NCBI RefSeq assembly: GCF_024436375.1
Contig: NZ_JAFMZM010000008.1
Span: 1 to 64,000 of the forward strand
From: Nocardioides astragali
GTDB lineage: Bacteria > Actinomycetota > Actinomycetes > Propionibacteriales > Nocardioidaceae
Reading direction: 5' to 3'
DNA length: 64,000 bases
Both the position numbers and the translations under genes were made by a program. Of the stretch, positions 49,780 through 61,071 are shown piece after piece (the stretch's first letter is position 1; the number at the start of each line of letters is the position of its first letter). Under the pieces are notes generated by a model, which made no database searches, had not been told where the DNA came from, and saw only the letters and a program-made list of their open reading frames with translations.

Positions 49780-51381
49780 GTGTCCCTGCTCGACCGGCTC
49801 CCGCAGGCCCTCCGCCACGGGCCCGCCTTCTGGCGGCGCTCCGTGCAGGCACGGGTCGTGGTGAGCACGGTCCTGCTCTCGGCAGCCGTCGTCGGGGTGG
49901 TCGGCGCGTTCCTGATCCAGCAGACCCGCGACGGCCTCCTCGAGAACCGTGTCGAGGCCGTCGTGCAGGAGGCCGAGAGCGAGACCGAGGCGGCTCGCAC
50001 ACAACTTGCTGCCACCCCCGGGGTCAACCTCAACGAGGCCGCCCAGCAGCAGGCCCTGGTCGAACCGATCCAGGCCCGCGGAGCCACGCGTGGCTTCGCC
50101 GTGATCCTGTCCCCGCCCATCAGTGAGGGCAGCCGGCTGGCAGACGGCGGGGCCAAGTTCACGGAGGGACTCGACCTGACCAGCGTGCCCGAGCGGCTCG
50201 AGGACCAGTTCGACCAGGTCTCGCCGACCGCCTGGACCTTCACCGACATCGAGACGACGCGCCCGATCCCGGGGTTGCCGGAGGGTCCGGGCATCGTGGT
50301 GGGCAGCCAGGTCCGGCTGCCGGCCGACAACAACACCTACACCCTCTACTACCTCTATCCCCTCGCCGAGCAGCAGGAGACGCTGGCGCTCGTCTCCCGG
50401 GCGATGCTCGTCGCCGGCGTGCCGCTGCTGCTCCTGGTGGCCTGCCTGACCTGGCTCGTGACCCGACAGGTCGTGACCCCGATCCGGATGGCCCGCCGGG
50501 TCGCCGAACGGCTCGCGGCGGGCCAGCTGCAGGAACGACTGCGCGTGCGCGGCGAGGACGACCTGGCCCGCCTGGCCACCTCCTTCAACCAGATGGCCTC
50601 CAACCTGCAGAAGCAGATCCGGCAGCTCGAGGAGCTCAGCCGGCTGCAGCGCCGATTCGTCTCCGACGTCTCCCACGAGCTGCGTACGCCGATCACGACC
50701 GTGCGGATGGCCAGCGACGTGATCCACGACGCGCGGCCGTTCCTCGACCCGGTCACCGGTCGGGCCGCCGAGCTGCTCCAGAAGGAGCTCGACCGCTTCG
50801 AGACGCTCCTCGCCGACCTGCTCGAGATCAGCCGATTCGACGCGGGCGCCGCGGTCCTGGAGGCCGAGGACGTCGACCTCGTCGACGTCGCGCGCCGGGT
50901 GGTCGACATGACCTCGGCGCTGGCTGCCCAGCGCGACACCCGGGTCGTGGTGCACGACCCCGGCACGCGGTGCGTCGCCGAGGCCGACGTACGCCGGGTG
51001 GAGCGGGTCGTGCGCAACCTGGTCACCAACGCCATCGACCACGCCGAGTCGCGCGACGTGGAGATCTTCATCGGGGCCGACCGGCAGTCCGCGGCCATCG
51101 CTGTGCGCGACCACGGTGTCGGGCTGGGCCCGGGGGAGTCCGCGATGGTGTTCAACCGCTTCTGGCGCGCCGACCCGGCCCGCGCACGCACCAGCGGCGG
51201 CACCGGCCTGGGCCTGTCCATCTCCCTCGAGGACACCCACCTGCACGGGGGCTGGCTCCAGGCCTGGGGCCGGCCCGGCGAGGGCGCCCAGTTCCGGCTC
51301 ACCCTGCCGCGCCACCTCGGCACCCAGCTACGGCACTCGCCGCTGCCCCTGGTCCCCGACGACGCGCGGGAGACCGCATGA
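49780..51381 (+). CDS. mtrB: Sensor histidine kinase MtrB
   Basis: 533 aa: two membrane helices (about 25-47 and 207-227) flank an outside sensor domain of about 160 residues; HAMP (about 228-280), HisKA with His299 (SDVSHELRTPITTVRM), and HATPase with NLVTNAIDHAESRD, VRDHGVGLG and SGGTGLGLSISL. It phosphorylates MtrA. The GTG start lies directly after the mtrA stop with no clear Shine-Dalgarno, suggesting translational coupling. Its stop overlaps the lpqB start. Confidence 0.95.
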   Translation: MSLLDRLPQALRHGPAFWRRSVQARVVVSTVLLSAAVVGVVGAFLIQQTRDGLLENRVEAVVQEAESETEAARTQLAATPGVNLNEAAQQQALVEPIQARGATRGFAVILSPPISEGSRLADGGAKFTEGLDLTSVPERLEDQFDQVSPTAWTFTDIETTRPIPGLPEGPGIVVGSQVRLPADNNTYTLYYLYPLAEQQETLALVSRAMLVAGVPLLLLVACLTWLVTRQVVTPIRMARRVAERLAAGQLQERLRVRGEDDLARLATSFNQMASNLQKQIRQLEELSRLQRRFVSDVSHELRTPITTVRMASDVIHDARPFLDPVTGRAAELLQKELDRFETLLADLLEISRFDAGAAVLEAEDVDLVDVARRVVDMTSALAAQRDTRVVVHDPGTRCVAEADVRRVERVVRNLVTNAIDHAESRDVEIFIGADRQSAAIAVRDHGVGLGPGESAMVFNRFWRADPARARTSGGTGLGLSISLEDTHLHGGWLQAWGRPGEGAQFRLTLPRHLGTQLRHSPLPLVPDDARETA

Positions 51382-53117
51382 GCACCACCATGAGGACCTC
51401 GGCTCGCCTGCTGCGCCCGGCGCTCGTGGCGGCCGTGTGCGCCCTGCTGGCGGGCTGCGTCCAGATGCCGACCGAGGGGCCGGTGGTCGAGCCTCAGGGG
51501 AGCCCCGACGTCGTGGACGTGCCCGGCATCTCGTTCGACCCGCGGCCGCCCCGCCCGGGCGAGCCGGCGGGCGACATCGTCGGGGGCTTCCTGGAGGCGA
51601 TGAAGGCGACCCCGATCTCCCTGACGGTCGCGCGCCAGTTCCTGTCCCGCGAGGCCGAGGACGCCTGGGTGCCCGAACGGCAGATCATCACCTATGGCGA
51701 GCTCGGCACGCCCTCGGGCCGGACCTCGACCACGATCTCGATGAAGGACGTGAACGTCTACGACGCCCGCGGCGCCTGGCAGCGCACGGTGGCCACCCGC
51801 GACCTGGACCTGGGGCTCGTCGAGGAGGACGGCGAGTGGCGCATCGACGAGGTGCCTGATGCGCTCATCGTCCCCGAGTCGTGGTTCGAGGACTGGTACC
51901 AGCGGGTCTCGCTCTACTTCTTCGACCCCACCTCCGAGGTGCTCGTGCCGGAGCCGGTCTTCGTGCCCCGCGGTGAGCAGGCCGCGCCATCCCTGGTCCG
52001 GGGCCTGCTCACCCAGCCGTCCGTCGAGTCCCAGGACGTCTACCGGACCTATTTCCCGGCCGGCACCCGCGGCCTGTCCGTCCCCATCATCGACGGCATC
52101 GCCGAGGTGGCCCTGTCCGGCGACCCCGACGTGATCGACGAGGAGACCGCGAGGAGGATGCTGGCCCAGCTCGCCTGGACGTTGCGCCAGGAGCCGCGCA
52201 TCAGTGCCGTCCAGCTGAGCGTGGGCGACCGTGCGATCGCCTGGCCGGGAGGGTCGACACAGGTCCCCCTCGGCGTCGGCAGCGAGTACGACCCCGACGG
52301 GGGGCGCTCGACGAGCCAGATGTACGCCCTGGACCAGGGCCGCGTGGTCACCGGGCCCATCGGTGCGTTCGAGCCGACCCTCGGCCCACTCGGTGCGGAC
52401 GCACGGGGGATCCGATCCGTCGCGGTGAGCATCTCGGGCTCGCAGGTCGCCGCGGTCTCGACCAGCGGCACCGACCTCCTGATGGCCCCCACCGAGGCAC
52501 TGGACGGTGAGGTCGTGCCGCTCGTCGTCGGGGCCGTCGACCTGGCCGTCCCCAACTGGGACCGCTGGGACCGTGCCTGGGTGCTCGACCGGAACGCCGG
52601 TCGTGCCCGCGTCGTCCTGGTGGAGGGCGGCGGCGCCAGGGTGGAGGAGGTCCCCGGCCTGAGCGGACGCGCGGTCACCAAGCTCCTCGTCTCGCGCGAC
52701 GGGAGCAGGATGGTCGCCGTCGTGCGCGGCAGGAAGACCGACCGCGTGGTGGCGGCACGGATCCGTCACGACGCAGCGGGGGGCATCCTGGGGTTCACCC
52801 CGTTCGTGAGGCTTCCGCTCCCGGCCGAGGGCAGCCTGCGCGTCCGTGACATCGCCTGGCGCTCGCCCACCTCGATCTCGGTGCTCGACATCACCGACGA
52901 CCTCTCCCAGGTGCGCACCATCTCGGTGGACGGCGCCCCCGGCGAGATCACCACCACGACGCGGCTGCGCGGGCGCTTCCGGACCCTCGTCTCCGCGCCG
53001 GTGGACGACAGCGAGGCCTTCGCCCTCGCCGGCCGCAGGGTGATCAGCCTGATCAGCCTCGACCGCTCGGTGCCCGTCCTCGCCGAGGGCATCACCTCGT
53101 TGACCTACGCGGGCTGA
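51378..53117 (+). CDS. lpqB: Lipoprotein LpqB (GerMN domain)
   Basis: 579 aa; lipobox LLAGC with Cys27. An N-terminal NTF2-like part (ATPISLTVARQFLSREAEDA) and a GerMN domain (SLYFFDPTSEVLVPEPVFVP; LVRGLLTQPS) are followed by a long beta-propeller-like region. In mycobacteria LpqB interacts with MtrB outside the cell and modulates its activity. The ATG overlaps the mtrB stop (ATGA), so mtrA, mtrB and lpqB form one unit. Confidence 0.94.
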   Translation: MSTTMRTSARLLRPALVAAVCALLAGCVQMPTEGPVVEPQGSPDVVDVPGISFDPRPPRPGEPAGDIVGGFLEAMKATPISLTVARQFLSREAEDAWVPERQIITYGELGTPSGRTSTTISMKDVNVYDARGAWQRTVATRDLDLGLVEEDGEWRIDEVPDALIVPESWFEDWYQRVSLYFFDPTSEVLVPEPVFVPRGEQAAPSLVRGLLTQPSVESQDVYRTYFPAGTRGLSVPIIDGIAEVALSGDPDVIDEETARRMLAQLAWTLRQEPRISAVQLSVGDRAIAWPGGSTQVPLGVGSEYDPDGGRSTSQMYALDQGRVVTGPIGAFEPTLGPLGADARGIRSVAVSISGSQVAAVSTSGTDLLMAPTEALDGEVVPLVVGAVDLAVPNWDRWDRAWVLDRNAGRARVVLVEGGGARVEEVPGLSGRAVTKLLVSRDGSRMVAVVRGRKTDRVVAARIRHDAAGGILGFTPFVRLPLPAEGSLRVRDIAWRSPTSISVLDITDDLSQVRTISVDGAPGEITTTTRLRGRFRTLVSAPVDDSEAFALAGRRVISLISLDRSVPVLAEGITSLTYAG

Positions 53118-53187
53118 CCGGCCGCCCCGGAGCGCTGTCCACAGGCCCCGCTTCGCCCGGTTGCCGTCGTACGTCCGCGCTGCTGGC

Positions 53188-53904
53188 ATGGGCCGCGTGC
53201 TCGACGAGGCCCTCGACCTGTTCCTCGGCAGCCGGTGCGTGGGGTGCGACCGACCCGGCCGGATGCTGTGCTCCTCCTGCCGCTCGGGGCTCTCGGCCCG
53301 GGCCGCGGTCGCGTGGCCGACGCCGGTCCCGGACGGACTGGTGCCGCCCTGGGCCACGGAGTCGTACGACGGCGCCGTCCGCGCGCTCGTGGTGGGTCAC
53401 AAGGACCGCGGCCAGTGGGGTCACCGCCGCGTCCTGGGCGAGCTCCTCGCCGTCGCCGTGCGAGGTGCTGGTGCCGGCCTCGACCCCGACGTACCCCTGC
53501 TCCTGGTGCCCGTGCCGTCGCGCCCCGGTGCCGGCCGGCAGCGCGGCTACGAGGCCACGTCGGCCCTGGTGCGTGCCGCTGCGAGCCGGCTGCGCCGCGA
53601 GCCCGACGGTCGGCGGCGCGTCGTGGTCGCTCCGCTGCTCGTCTCGCGCGGAGCCGCCGACCAGGCGGGGCTCGACGCCGGGGGCCGGGCGGCCAACGTG
53701 AGCCATTCGATGCACTGCCCGTCGTCCGTGATGGCCCGGGTCGCGCGCCGCTGGTCTCCTGCGCACGTGGTCGTGTGCGACGACGTGCTGACGACCGGAG
53801 CCACCGCGCGGGAGGCCCAGCGGGCCCTGGAGGCCGTCGGCCTGCCTCCCGTCGCGATCGCCGCCGTGGCCGCCACGCGCAGGACTGCCCGACAGGTGGC
53901 CTGA
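53188..53904 (+). CDS. comF: ComF family phosphoribosyltransferase-like protein
   Basis: 238 aa: an N-terminal zinc-finger-like Cys cluster (GSRCVGCDRPGRMLCSSCRS), and a PRTase fold with LLLVPVPSRPGAGRQRGYEA and the PRPP loop VVVCDDVLTTGATAREAQ. ComF is needed for DNA uptake in competent bacteria, but in actinobacteria it is widespread and its role is unclear. The ATG at 53188 is chosen; a TTG 27 nt earlier is in frame. Confidence 0.87.
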   Translation: MGRVLDEALDLFLGSRCVGCDRPGRMLCSSCRSGLSARAAVAWPTPVPDGLVPPWATESYDGAVRALVVGHKDRGQWGHRRVLGELLAVAVRGAGAGLDPDVPLLLVPVPSRPGAGRQRGYEATSALVRAAASRLRREPDGRRRVVVAPLLVSRGAADQAGLDAGGRAANVSHSMHCPSSVMARVARRWSPAHVVVCDDVLTTGATAREAQRALEAVGLPPVAIAAVAATRRTARQVA

Positions 53905-53907
53905 CTG

Positions 53908-53936
53908 TTGGCCCCGAGCGCCAGAGGGGCTAGCGT
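53908..53936 (+). promoter_or_regulatory. Promoter of the structured RNA before hpf
   Basis: TTGGCC (53908-53913), 17-nt spacer, TAGCGT (53931-53936). Transcription would start near 53943, exactly where the 5' strand of the closing helix of the RNA begins. Confidence 0.6.
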
Positions 53937-53942
53937 CTCATC

Positions 53943-54282
53943 ATGGAGTCCGCCCGGGTCCGTGGTTGCGTCACGGAGAGGGCTGTGTGCAGCGCCGAGA
54001 GGCGCCGCCCTCGGTCCGACCCGCGGCAAGCCGATGCCAGTCGCAGGCGAAACGGTCCACGTAAGTCCACGAGCACCGCGCTGTTCATCAGCGCGGGGCG
54101 CGCAGGACGATCACGGTGCGGCTTAGAAGTAAGTCCTGCCCCTGCGCCGACACCAGATGTGTCGGTCCCCCCACGTGCAGACGCGGGGGATGCCGGGAGA
54201 AGGCCAGTAGTGGCGGAGAAGCTGCGAACGTCTCAGCAGGCGATTGTGGGGTCGAAGACCAGGTCGGCCGGGCGGACTCCAT
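53943..54282 (+). ncRNA. Candidate raiA-type structured noncoding RNA upstream of hpf (raiA)
   Basis: About 340 nt enclosed by a perfect 15-bp long-range helix: 53943-53957 (ATGGAGTCCGCCCGG) with 54268-54282 (CCGGGCGGACTCCAT). Inside are further helices: 53978-53983/54007-54012 around a GAGA-capped stem 53992-53996/54001-54005; 54077-54083/54089-54095 with loop TTCAT; 54102-54108/54133-54139; 54147-54153/54159-54165; and 54168-54172/54185-54189. The 8-mer GTAAGTCC occurs twice (54061, 54129). AT-rich single-stranded stretches such as CTTAGAAGTAAG stand out in this GC-rich genome. A raiA RNA class located before raiA/hpf genes is known in Actinobacteria and Firmicutes; I assign it from position and structure, without a covariance model. 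The only open frames across it have poor codon bias. Confidence 0.68.
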
Positions 54283-54355
54283 CCCACCCTGCCCCGGCGG
54301 ACACCGCCGCGGCCCATGGAAGGGTGCGGTTCGAACGCTAGTTGAGGAGGTTCAC

Positions 54356-54985
54356 ATGGAGGTTGTGGTCACGGGACGGCACTGCGAGGTGTCCGATCGC
54401 TTCCGCGAACATGTCTCGGAGAAGCTCACCCGTCTGGAGAAGCACGACCACCGCATCATGCGGGTCCAGGTGGAGGTGGAGCTCGAGAAGAACCCTCGCC
54501 AGCACGATCGCGCGACCAAGGTCGAGCTCACGGCGTTCTCCAAGGGACCGGTGATCCGGGCCGAGGCGGCGGCCGAGGACAAGATGGGCGCGCTGGACCT
54601 CGCCCTCGACAAGATGCAGTCCCAGATGCGCCGCGCCGCCGACCGGCGCCGGGTGCACCGCGGCCGGCACACCCCCGTCTCGGTGGGCGAGGCGCTCGCG
54701 GGCACAGGCGAGGTCGGGGACGAGGCCCAGGACGAGTCCGGCGTCATCGAGCGCAAGGTCGGCCCGATCACCGTGACCGGCGACGGGCCGCTGGTGGTGC
54801 GGGAGAAGTCGCACCACGCCACACCCATGACGCTCGACCAGGCGCTCTACGAGATGGAGCTCGTGGGGCACGACTTCTACCTGTTCGTCGACAAGGAGAG
54901 CGAGCGCCCGGCGGTGGTCTACCGCCGGCGCGGCTACGACTACGGCGTGATCTCCCTGGAGGTCGACGGAGGTCTGACGCGCTGA
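54356..54985 (+). CDS. hpf: Ribosome hibernation promoting factor, long form
   Basis: 209 aa. The N-terminal S30AE domain (residues 1 to about 105: MEVVVTGRHCEVSDRFREHV, RATKVELTAFSKGPVIRAEA, DLALDKMQSQMRRAADRRR) blocks the decoding site of the 30S subunit. A linker leads to the C-terminal dimerisation domain (about 150-209: HHATPMTLDQALYEMELVGH DFYLFVDKES) that joins two ribosomes into 100S particles. GAGGAGG (54344-54350) lies 5 nt before the ATG. It lies 73 nt after the structured RNA, so both may be on one transcript. Confidence 0.96.
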   Translation: MEVVVTGRHCEVSDRFREHVSEKLTRLEKHDHRIMRVQVEVELEKNPRQHDRATKVELTAFSKGPVIRAEAAAEDKMGALDLALDKMQSQMRRAADRRRVHRGRHTPVSVGEALAGTGEVGDEAQDESGVIERKVGPITVTGDGPLVVREKSHHATPMTLDQALYEMELVGHDFYLFVDKESERPAVVYRRRGYDYGVISLEVDGGLTR

Positions 54986-55010
54986 CCACCGCGTTGCCGC
55001 TGCGCCTCGG

Positions 55011-55030
55011 TCATGCGCGCATGACATGAT
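55011..55030 (+). promoter_or_regulatory. 14-bp palindrome next to the -10 of the response regulator gene
   Basis: TCATGCGCGCATGA (55011-55024) is a perfect palindrome directly before the -10-like CATGAT (55025-55030); the GTG start follows 6 nt later. A dimeric regulator bound here would sit on the spacer and -35 region. Autoregulation by the LuxR-type protein is a natural guess. Confidence 0.55.
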
Positions 55031-55036
55031 GCCCGC

Positions 55037-55711
55037 GTGACCGAGGCAACAGGCAGCGAACCCGTCCGCGTCCTGGTCGTCGACGACCAGGAGCTCTTCC
55101 GGCGTGGCCTGATCATGCTCCTGGGCGGTGACAGCGACATCGAGGTCGTCGGCGAGGCCGCCGACGGCGTGACCGCCACCGAGCTCGCGGTCAAGACCGC
55201 TCCCGACGTGATCCTGCTCGACGTGCGGATGCCTCGTCGCACTGGCGTGGAGGCGTGCCGGGCCATCAAGGAGGTCGTGCCGTCGGCCAAGATCATCATG
55301 CTCACCGTCTCCGACGAGGAGGCCGACCTCTACGAGTCGGTCAAGAACGGCGCCTCGGGCTACCTGCTCAAGGACTCCTCGATCGAGGAGGTCGCCCAGG
55401 CGGTCCGCGTCGTCAACGAGGGCCAGTCGCTGATCAGCCCGTCGATGGCGGTCAAGCTCATCGACGAGTTCAAGCAGATGTCCAAGCCCGAGCGCGAGCA
55501 GGGTCCGGCCCTGCGCCTCACCGAGCGCGAGCTGGAGGTGCTGCGGCTGGTGGCCAAGGGCCTCAACAACCGCGAGGTCGCCAAGGAGCTCTTCATCTCC
55601 GAGAACACCGTGAAGAACCACGTCCGCAACATCCTGGAGAAGCTGCAGCTCCACTCCCGCATGGAGGCCGTCATGTACGCCATGCGCGAGAAGCTGCTCG
55701 ACCTGCCCTAG
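55037..55711 (+). CDS. NarL/LuxR-type response regulator without adjacent kinase
   Basis: 224 aa: receiver with Asp62 (APDVILLDVRMPRRTG) and acidic pocket VVDDQ; LuxR helix-turn-helix (about 155-215: RLTERELEVLRLVAKGLNNR, EVAKELFISENTVKNHVRNI). No histidine kinase is encoded nearby. An orthologous regulator lies between hpf and secA in streptomycetes too, so the pairing is conserved. GTG 6 nt after CATGAT, with the palindrome just upstream. Confidence 0.93.
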   Translation: MTEATGSEPVRVLVVDDQELFRRGLIMLLGGDSDIEVVGEAADGVTATELAVKTAPDVILLDVRMPRRTGVEACRAIKEVVPSAKIIMLTVSDEEADLYESVKNGASGYLLKDSSIEEVAQAVRVVNEGQSLISPSMAVKLIDEFKQMSKPEREQGPALRLTERELEVLRLVAKGLNNREVAKELFISENTVKNHVRNILEKLQLHSRMEAVMYAMREKLLDLP

Positions 55712-55776
55712 GCGTACTGACCGGACACGCCGGTCCTCGGGCCCCGCTGTCGGTCGCTCATGGTTGAGTTCCGGGC

Positions 55777-57006
55777 GTGACGGAGACACTGACCGCGGTG
55801 CAGGCGCGCCGGATCGCGCTCGCCGCCCAAGGCTTCTGCGATCGCCCCCACGCGGCGCCCTCGATGCGCACGTTCGACCGCACCCTGGCCCGGACCGGCG
55901 TCCTGCAGGTCGACTCGGTCAACGTGCTCCAGCGCGCGCACTACATGCCGCTCTACTCCCGCATGGGCCCCTACGACGTGGGCCTGCTCGACCGCGCCCA
56001 GGGCCAGGCGGGGCCTGGGCCGCGTCGCGTCGTCGAGTACTGGGCGCACGTGCAGGCCCTCATGCCGGTGGACCTCTGGCCGCTGATGCAGCACCGGAGG
56101 GAGAAGTACCGCGGGGAGCGGGGCAAGTGGGGCTTCACCGCCGACGCCGATCTCGAGCCGCGGGTCCTCGCGGCCGTCCGCGACCGGGGACCGGTGACCG
56201 CCCGCGACCTGGAGCGCGAGTTCAGCACGGGCCCGCGGACCAAGGAGCACTGGGGCTGGAACTGGTCGGAGTCGCGCAAGGTCCTCGACTACCTCTACCT
56301 GGTGGGGGACGTCGCGATCGCTGGGCGCAACAGCCAGTTCGAGGTGGTCTACGACCTGCCGGAGCGGGTGCTCCCCGCGACCGTCCTCGACGCCCCCACC
56401 CCCACGCCCCAGGAGGCGGTCACCGAGCTCGTGCGCCGTGCCGCCCGGTCCCACGGGGTCGCGTCCGCCGCCTGCCTCGCCGACTACTACCGGCTCCGGC
56501 TCCAGCCGGCACCCGGCGGGCCGAGCGTGAAGGTCGCGATCGACGAGCTGGTGGAGGCCGGGGAGCTGACCCCGGTGACGGTCCAGGGCTGGAAGCGGCA
56601 GGCGTACGTCCACCGCGAGGCCCGGCTGCCGCGGCGGGTCGGCGCCCGCACCCTGATCAGCCCGTTCGACCCCGTCGTGTGGGAGCGGGCGCGCGCCGAT
56701 GCGCTCTTCGACTTCTTCTACCGGATCGAGATCTACGTCCCCGCAGAGAAGCGGCTCCACGGCTACTACGTGCTGCCGTTCCTGCTGGGCGACCGGCTCG
56801 TGGGGCGGGTCGACCTCAAGGCCGACCGGGCCAATCGCATCCTCCTCGTGCCGGGCGCCTTCGCCGAGGACCACGCTCCTGCGGAGACGGCCGCCGAGCT
56901 GGCGGTCGAGCTGCGCCGCCTCGCCGGCTGGCTCGGCCTCGACGACGTCGTGGTCGGTCGCCACGGCGACCTGTCCGACGCGCTGAGGGCCGCGTTGGGA
57001 CGGTAG
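55777..57006 (+). CDS. Winged-helix DNA glycosylase, YcaQ/AlkX (AlkZ-like) family
   Basis: 409 aa, HTH_42 family: tandem winged helices with the catalytic-type motif Gln44-x-Asp46 (LQVDSVNVLQRAHYMPLYSR), HVQALMPVDLWPLM and LISPFDPVVWERARADALFD FFYRIE, and a late GRVDLKADR. YcaQ-type enzymes remove alkylated bases and open interstrand crosslinks; QxD is the YcaQ form, QxQ the AlkZ antibiotic self-resistance form. Start GTG at 55777; no convincing ribosome site is seen. Confidence 0.87.
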   Translation: MTETLTAVQARRIALAAQGFCDRPHAAPSMRTFDRTLARTGVLQVDSVNVLQRAHYMPLYSRMGPYDVGLLDRAQGQAGPGPRRVVEYWAHVQALMPVDLWPLMQHRREKYRGERGKWGFTADADLEPRVLAAVRDRGPVTARDLEREFSTGPRTKEHWGWNWSESRKVLDYLYLVGDVAIAGRNSQFEVVYDLPERVLPATVLDAPTPTPQEAVTELVRRAARSHGVASAACLADYYRLRLQPAPGGPSVKVAIDELVEAGELTPVTVQGWKRQAYVHREARLPRRVGARTLISPFDPVVWERARADALFDFFYRIEIYVPAEKRLHGYYVLPFLLGDRLVGRVDLKADRANRILLVPGAFAEDHAPAETAAELAVELRRLAGWLGLDDVVVGRHGDLSDALRAALGR

Positions 57007-57021
57007 GTAGAGTTACCACTC

Positions 57022-59868
<2,847 letters not shown>

Positions 59869-59896
59869 GCGGCCTCCTCCACGACTGACGTCGGGC

Positions 59897-60514
59897 TCAG
59901 TCGAGCAGCCCGGCGTCGCGGAACATCCGCTCGTAGATGGCGAGCACGACAGGTTCCTTGATCGCGTTGTCACGCATCCCGAAACCGAGCGCCCCGTGAT
60001 CGTCCCCGGTGGCCGCCATCCGTGCGGCCGCGGTGCGCTTGGCGTCGGCGTAGCCTGCGCGGTCCTCCGGGTGCGCGACCAACCAGTCGCGGAACATCTG
60101 GTGCCTGATCATCTCCGGACAGTCGGGCCCGAAGACGTGCAGGTGCACCCGCGGCTCGGTCAGCTGCTTGAGCAGGCGGTGCTGGTGCCAGTCGGGCTCG
60201 GTGTGCCAGTGCACGAAGCCGAGCTCTTCGAGGTCGGGGACGTAGGCGGGCTCGTCGACAGGATCCGCCACGGCCAGGTCGATGTCGACGATCGGCTTGG
60301 CAGGGAGGTCCGGCACTGCGGTGGAGCCGATGTGCTGGATGTCGAGGACGCGGTCGCCCAGGGCGGCTCGGATCTGCCTCTCGAGCACGGCGTAGTGCTG
60401 TGCCCACCTGGGGTCCGGCTCCTCGATCCGCAGGGTGTAACCCGTGGGACGGGCGTGGACGCGCACCATCTCAGCCTGGTCGTGTGTCCGGATGATCTCC
60501 TCAGGCGTCGGCAC
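59897..60514 (-). CDS. GrpB family (UPF0157) nucleotidyltransferase-like protein
   Basis: 205 aa with RIEEPDPRWAQHYAVLERQI, then VLDIQHIGSTAVPDLPAKPI VDIDLAV, the GS...DxD pattern of the nucleotidyltransferase fold, and HVFGPDCPEMIRHQMFRDWL. A 23-residue head (TPEEIIRTHDQAEMVRVHAR) precedes the usual start. It may modify a coenzyme A-related or small metabolite; unproven. The GTG at 60514 is chosen because the longer reading has an unconvincing basic head. It converges on secA with 28 nt between stops. Confidence 0.83.
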   Translation of the reverse strand: MPTPEEIIRTHDQAEMVRVHARPTGYTLRIEEPDPRWAQHYAVLERQIRAALGDRVLDIQHIGSTAVPDLPAKPIVDIDLAVADPVDEPAYVPDLEELGFVHWHTEPDWHQHRLLKQLTEPRVHLHVFGPDCPEMIRHQMFRDWLVAHPEDRAGYADAKRTAAARMAATGDDHGALGFGMRDNAIKEPVVLAIYERMFRDAGLLD

Positions 60515-60540
60515 GTGCCGATCCAAGCAGGAACGCCTGC

Positions 60541-61071
60541 TCAGCCCCAAGCCAGTGCGACGCACTGCCAGCGGTCCCGCACGATCTCGAAACGGGCGGC
60601 GACGGCGCGCGAGCGACGGCCGTAGCGCACGTGTGCGCTGGCCTCGACCGCGTCGGTGCGGATCAGGGCGGTCCGGACGCCGACCACGACCGGGCGAGCA
60701 GGGTTGGGCCCGCGGGCCTGTCCCGGCGCGAGCCCGGCCGCCGCGGTGACGGTGCGGGCGCGCGCGGCCAGCTCCTCGTAGATCTCCGGCACGGTGTGCC
60801 GCAGGACCTGCCCCACCGGCCGGTCGCCCGCGGCGATCTCGACCGCGGCCTGCAGGTAGCGCCCGACGAACGCGTCCACCCGGCTCCGGTCGACCGCCTC
60901 GGCCGCGACCAGGTCGAAGGTGCGGGCGCTGCGCAGACGGGGTCGTGGGGGAGCGGTGCGAGGCATCAGGTCGAGCGCGAGCGCGCCCTGGACGCTGGCC
61001 AGCTCCCCAGCCCCCGGGCGGGGTGCCGGGAGCGAGATGACCTCGGCATGGATGTCCGGCGTGCTCATCAT
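60541..61071 (-). CDS. Rv3235 family protein
   Basis: 176 aa. A variable Pro-rich first third is followed by FVGRYLQAAVEIAAGDRPVG QVLRHTVPEIYEELAARAR and the C-terminal RSRAVAARFEIVRDRWQCVA LAWG, the hallmarks of the actinobacterial Rv3235 family found next to secA. Function unknown. The first ATG overlaps the stop of the LysM gene (ATGA). Confidence 0.85.
   Translation of the reverse strand: MMSTPDIHAEVISLPAPRPGAGELASVQGALALDLMPRTAPPRPRLRSARTFDLVAAEAVDRSRVDAFVGRYLQAAVEIAAGDRPVGQVLRHTVPEIYEELAARARTVTAAAGLAPGQARGPNPARPVVVGVRTALIRTDAVEASAHVRYGRRSRAVAARFEIVRDRWQCVALAWG

Noticed and set aside
54160..54195. 6C-type RNA because of a run of six C at 54167-54172
   Set aside because: The C-run can pair with GGGGG at 54185-54189 instead of lying in a loop, only one such run exists, and the position before hpf fits the raiA class better.
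53943..54341. A 132-codon open frame across the region before hpf, with ATG 6 nt after TAGCGT
   Set aside because: Codon third positions are far less GC-rich than in real genes here, it contains rare codons such as TTA, no family is recognisable, and its first bases form one strand of the 15-bp RNA helix. A noncoding RNA explains the sequence better.
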